Assembly (NCBI GenBank): GCA_964539235.1
Contig: CAZIIK010000142.1
Span: forward strand, 1 to 5,691
Origin: CAZIIK01 sp964539235
GTDB lineage: Bacteria > Pseudomonadota > Gammaproteobacteria > Francisellales > CACEW01
DNA length: 5,691 nt
Direction of reading: 5' to 3'
This document shows positions 5,648 through 5,691 of the stretch, one piece after another. Numbering within the stretch: the first letter of the stretch is position 1; each line of letters starts with the position of its first letter. The notes below the pieces were generated by a model. It did no database searches and had not been told where the DNA came from. It was given only the letters and a program-made list of their open reading frames with translations. Both the position numbers and the translations under genes were made by a program.

Positions 5648-5691
5648 GCGCCCGTAGCTCATCTGGATAGAGCATCGGCCTTCTAAGCCGA
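5648..5691 (+). tRNA. tRNA-Arg (anticodon TCT), 5' part, cut by window edge
   Basis: The first 44 bases of a tRNA fit the cloverleaf. The acceptor 5' strand is GCGCCCG (5648-5654), followed by TA and the D-arm GCTC/GAGC (5657-5660 with 5670-5673) around a loop containing GG. The anticodon stem TCGGC/GCCGA (5675-5679 with 5687-5691) pairs fully around the loop CTTCTAA. The anticodon TCT at 5682-5684 reads AGA and AGG arginine codons. The variable loop, T-arm and acceptor 3' strand are beyond the edge. Confidence 0.95.

Noticed and set aside
1..5691. CRISPR array, prophage or defence system.
   Set aside because: There are no spaced direct repeats, and no phage structural, nuclease or other defence gene is visible. 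The window is a housekeeping operon with an IS end and a regulator relic.

Overview
The window looks like a chromosomal segment from a gammaproteobacterium. It carries a glycine cleavage operon in the order gcvT-gcvH-gcvPA-gcvPB, all on the + strand, with the P-protein split into two subunits. Escherichia coli has a single fused gcvP, whereas Legionella, Coxiella and some other gammaproteobacteria have split P-proteins. I cannot name the genus from the sequence alone; a Legionellales-like or similar lineage is an inference.

Left edge (1-140): the end of an IS6-family insertion sequence. It has the first 25 codons of the transposase, reading leftward out of the window, and a terminal inverted repeat ending at position 140. 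The IS has landed in a pyrroline-5-carboxylate reductase-like (proC-like) gene. Only the C-terminal part of that gene remains in the window (141-877), and its open frame now begins at an ATG contributed by the IS end. The fragment is itself unusual: it has an extra stretch inside the ProC dimerisation domain and a tail of about 110 residues with no counterpart in ordinary ProC.

Centre (994-5332): four tightly packed genes with gaps of 14 and 18 bases and a final 7-base overlap. They encode three of the four components of the glycine cleavage system. GcvPA/GcvPB decarboxylates glycine and passes the aminomethyl group to lipoyl-GcvH. GcvT then releases ammonia and transfers the one-carbon unit to tetrahydrofolate. 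The fourth component, dihydrolipoamide dehydrogenase, is not in the window. Key residues are intact (GcvH Lys64 lipoylation site, GcvPB Lys264 for PLP), so the operon looks functional. No glycine riboswitch is evident upstream.

Right edge (5333-5691): an intergenic region of 315 bases holds a decayed N-terminal fragment of an XRE/HipB-type helix-turn-helix gene on the - strand, then an AT-rich stretch with short palindromes. The window ends inside a tRNA-Arg (anticodon TCT) gene cut off after the anticodon stem.

I see no convincing new biological system. The most informative features are the IS6/proC-like junction, the odd architecture of the proC-like remnant, and the regulator relic beside the tRNA.
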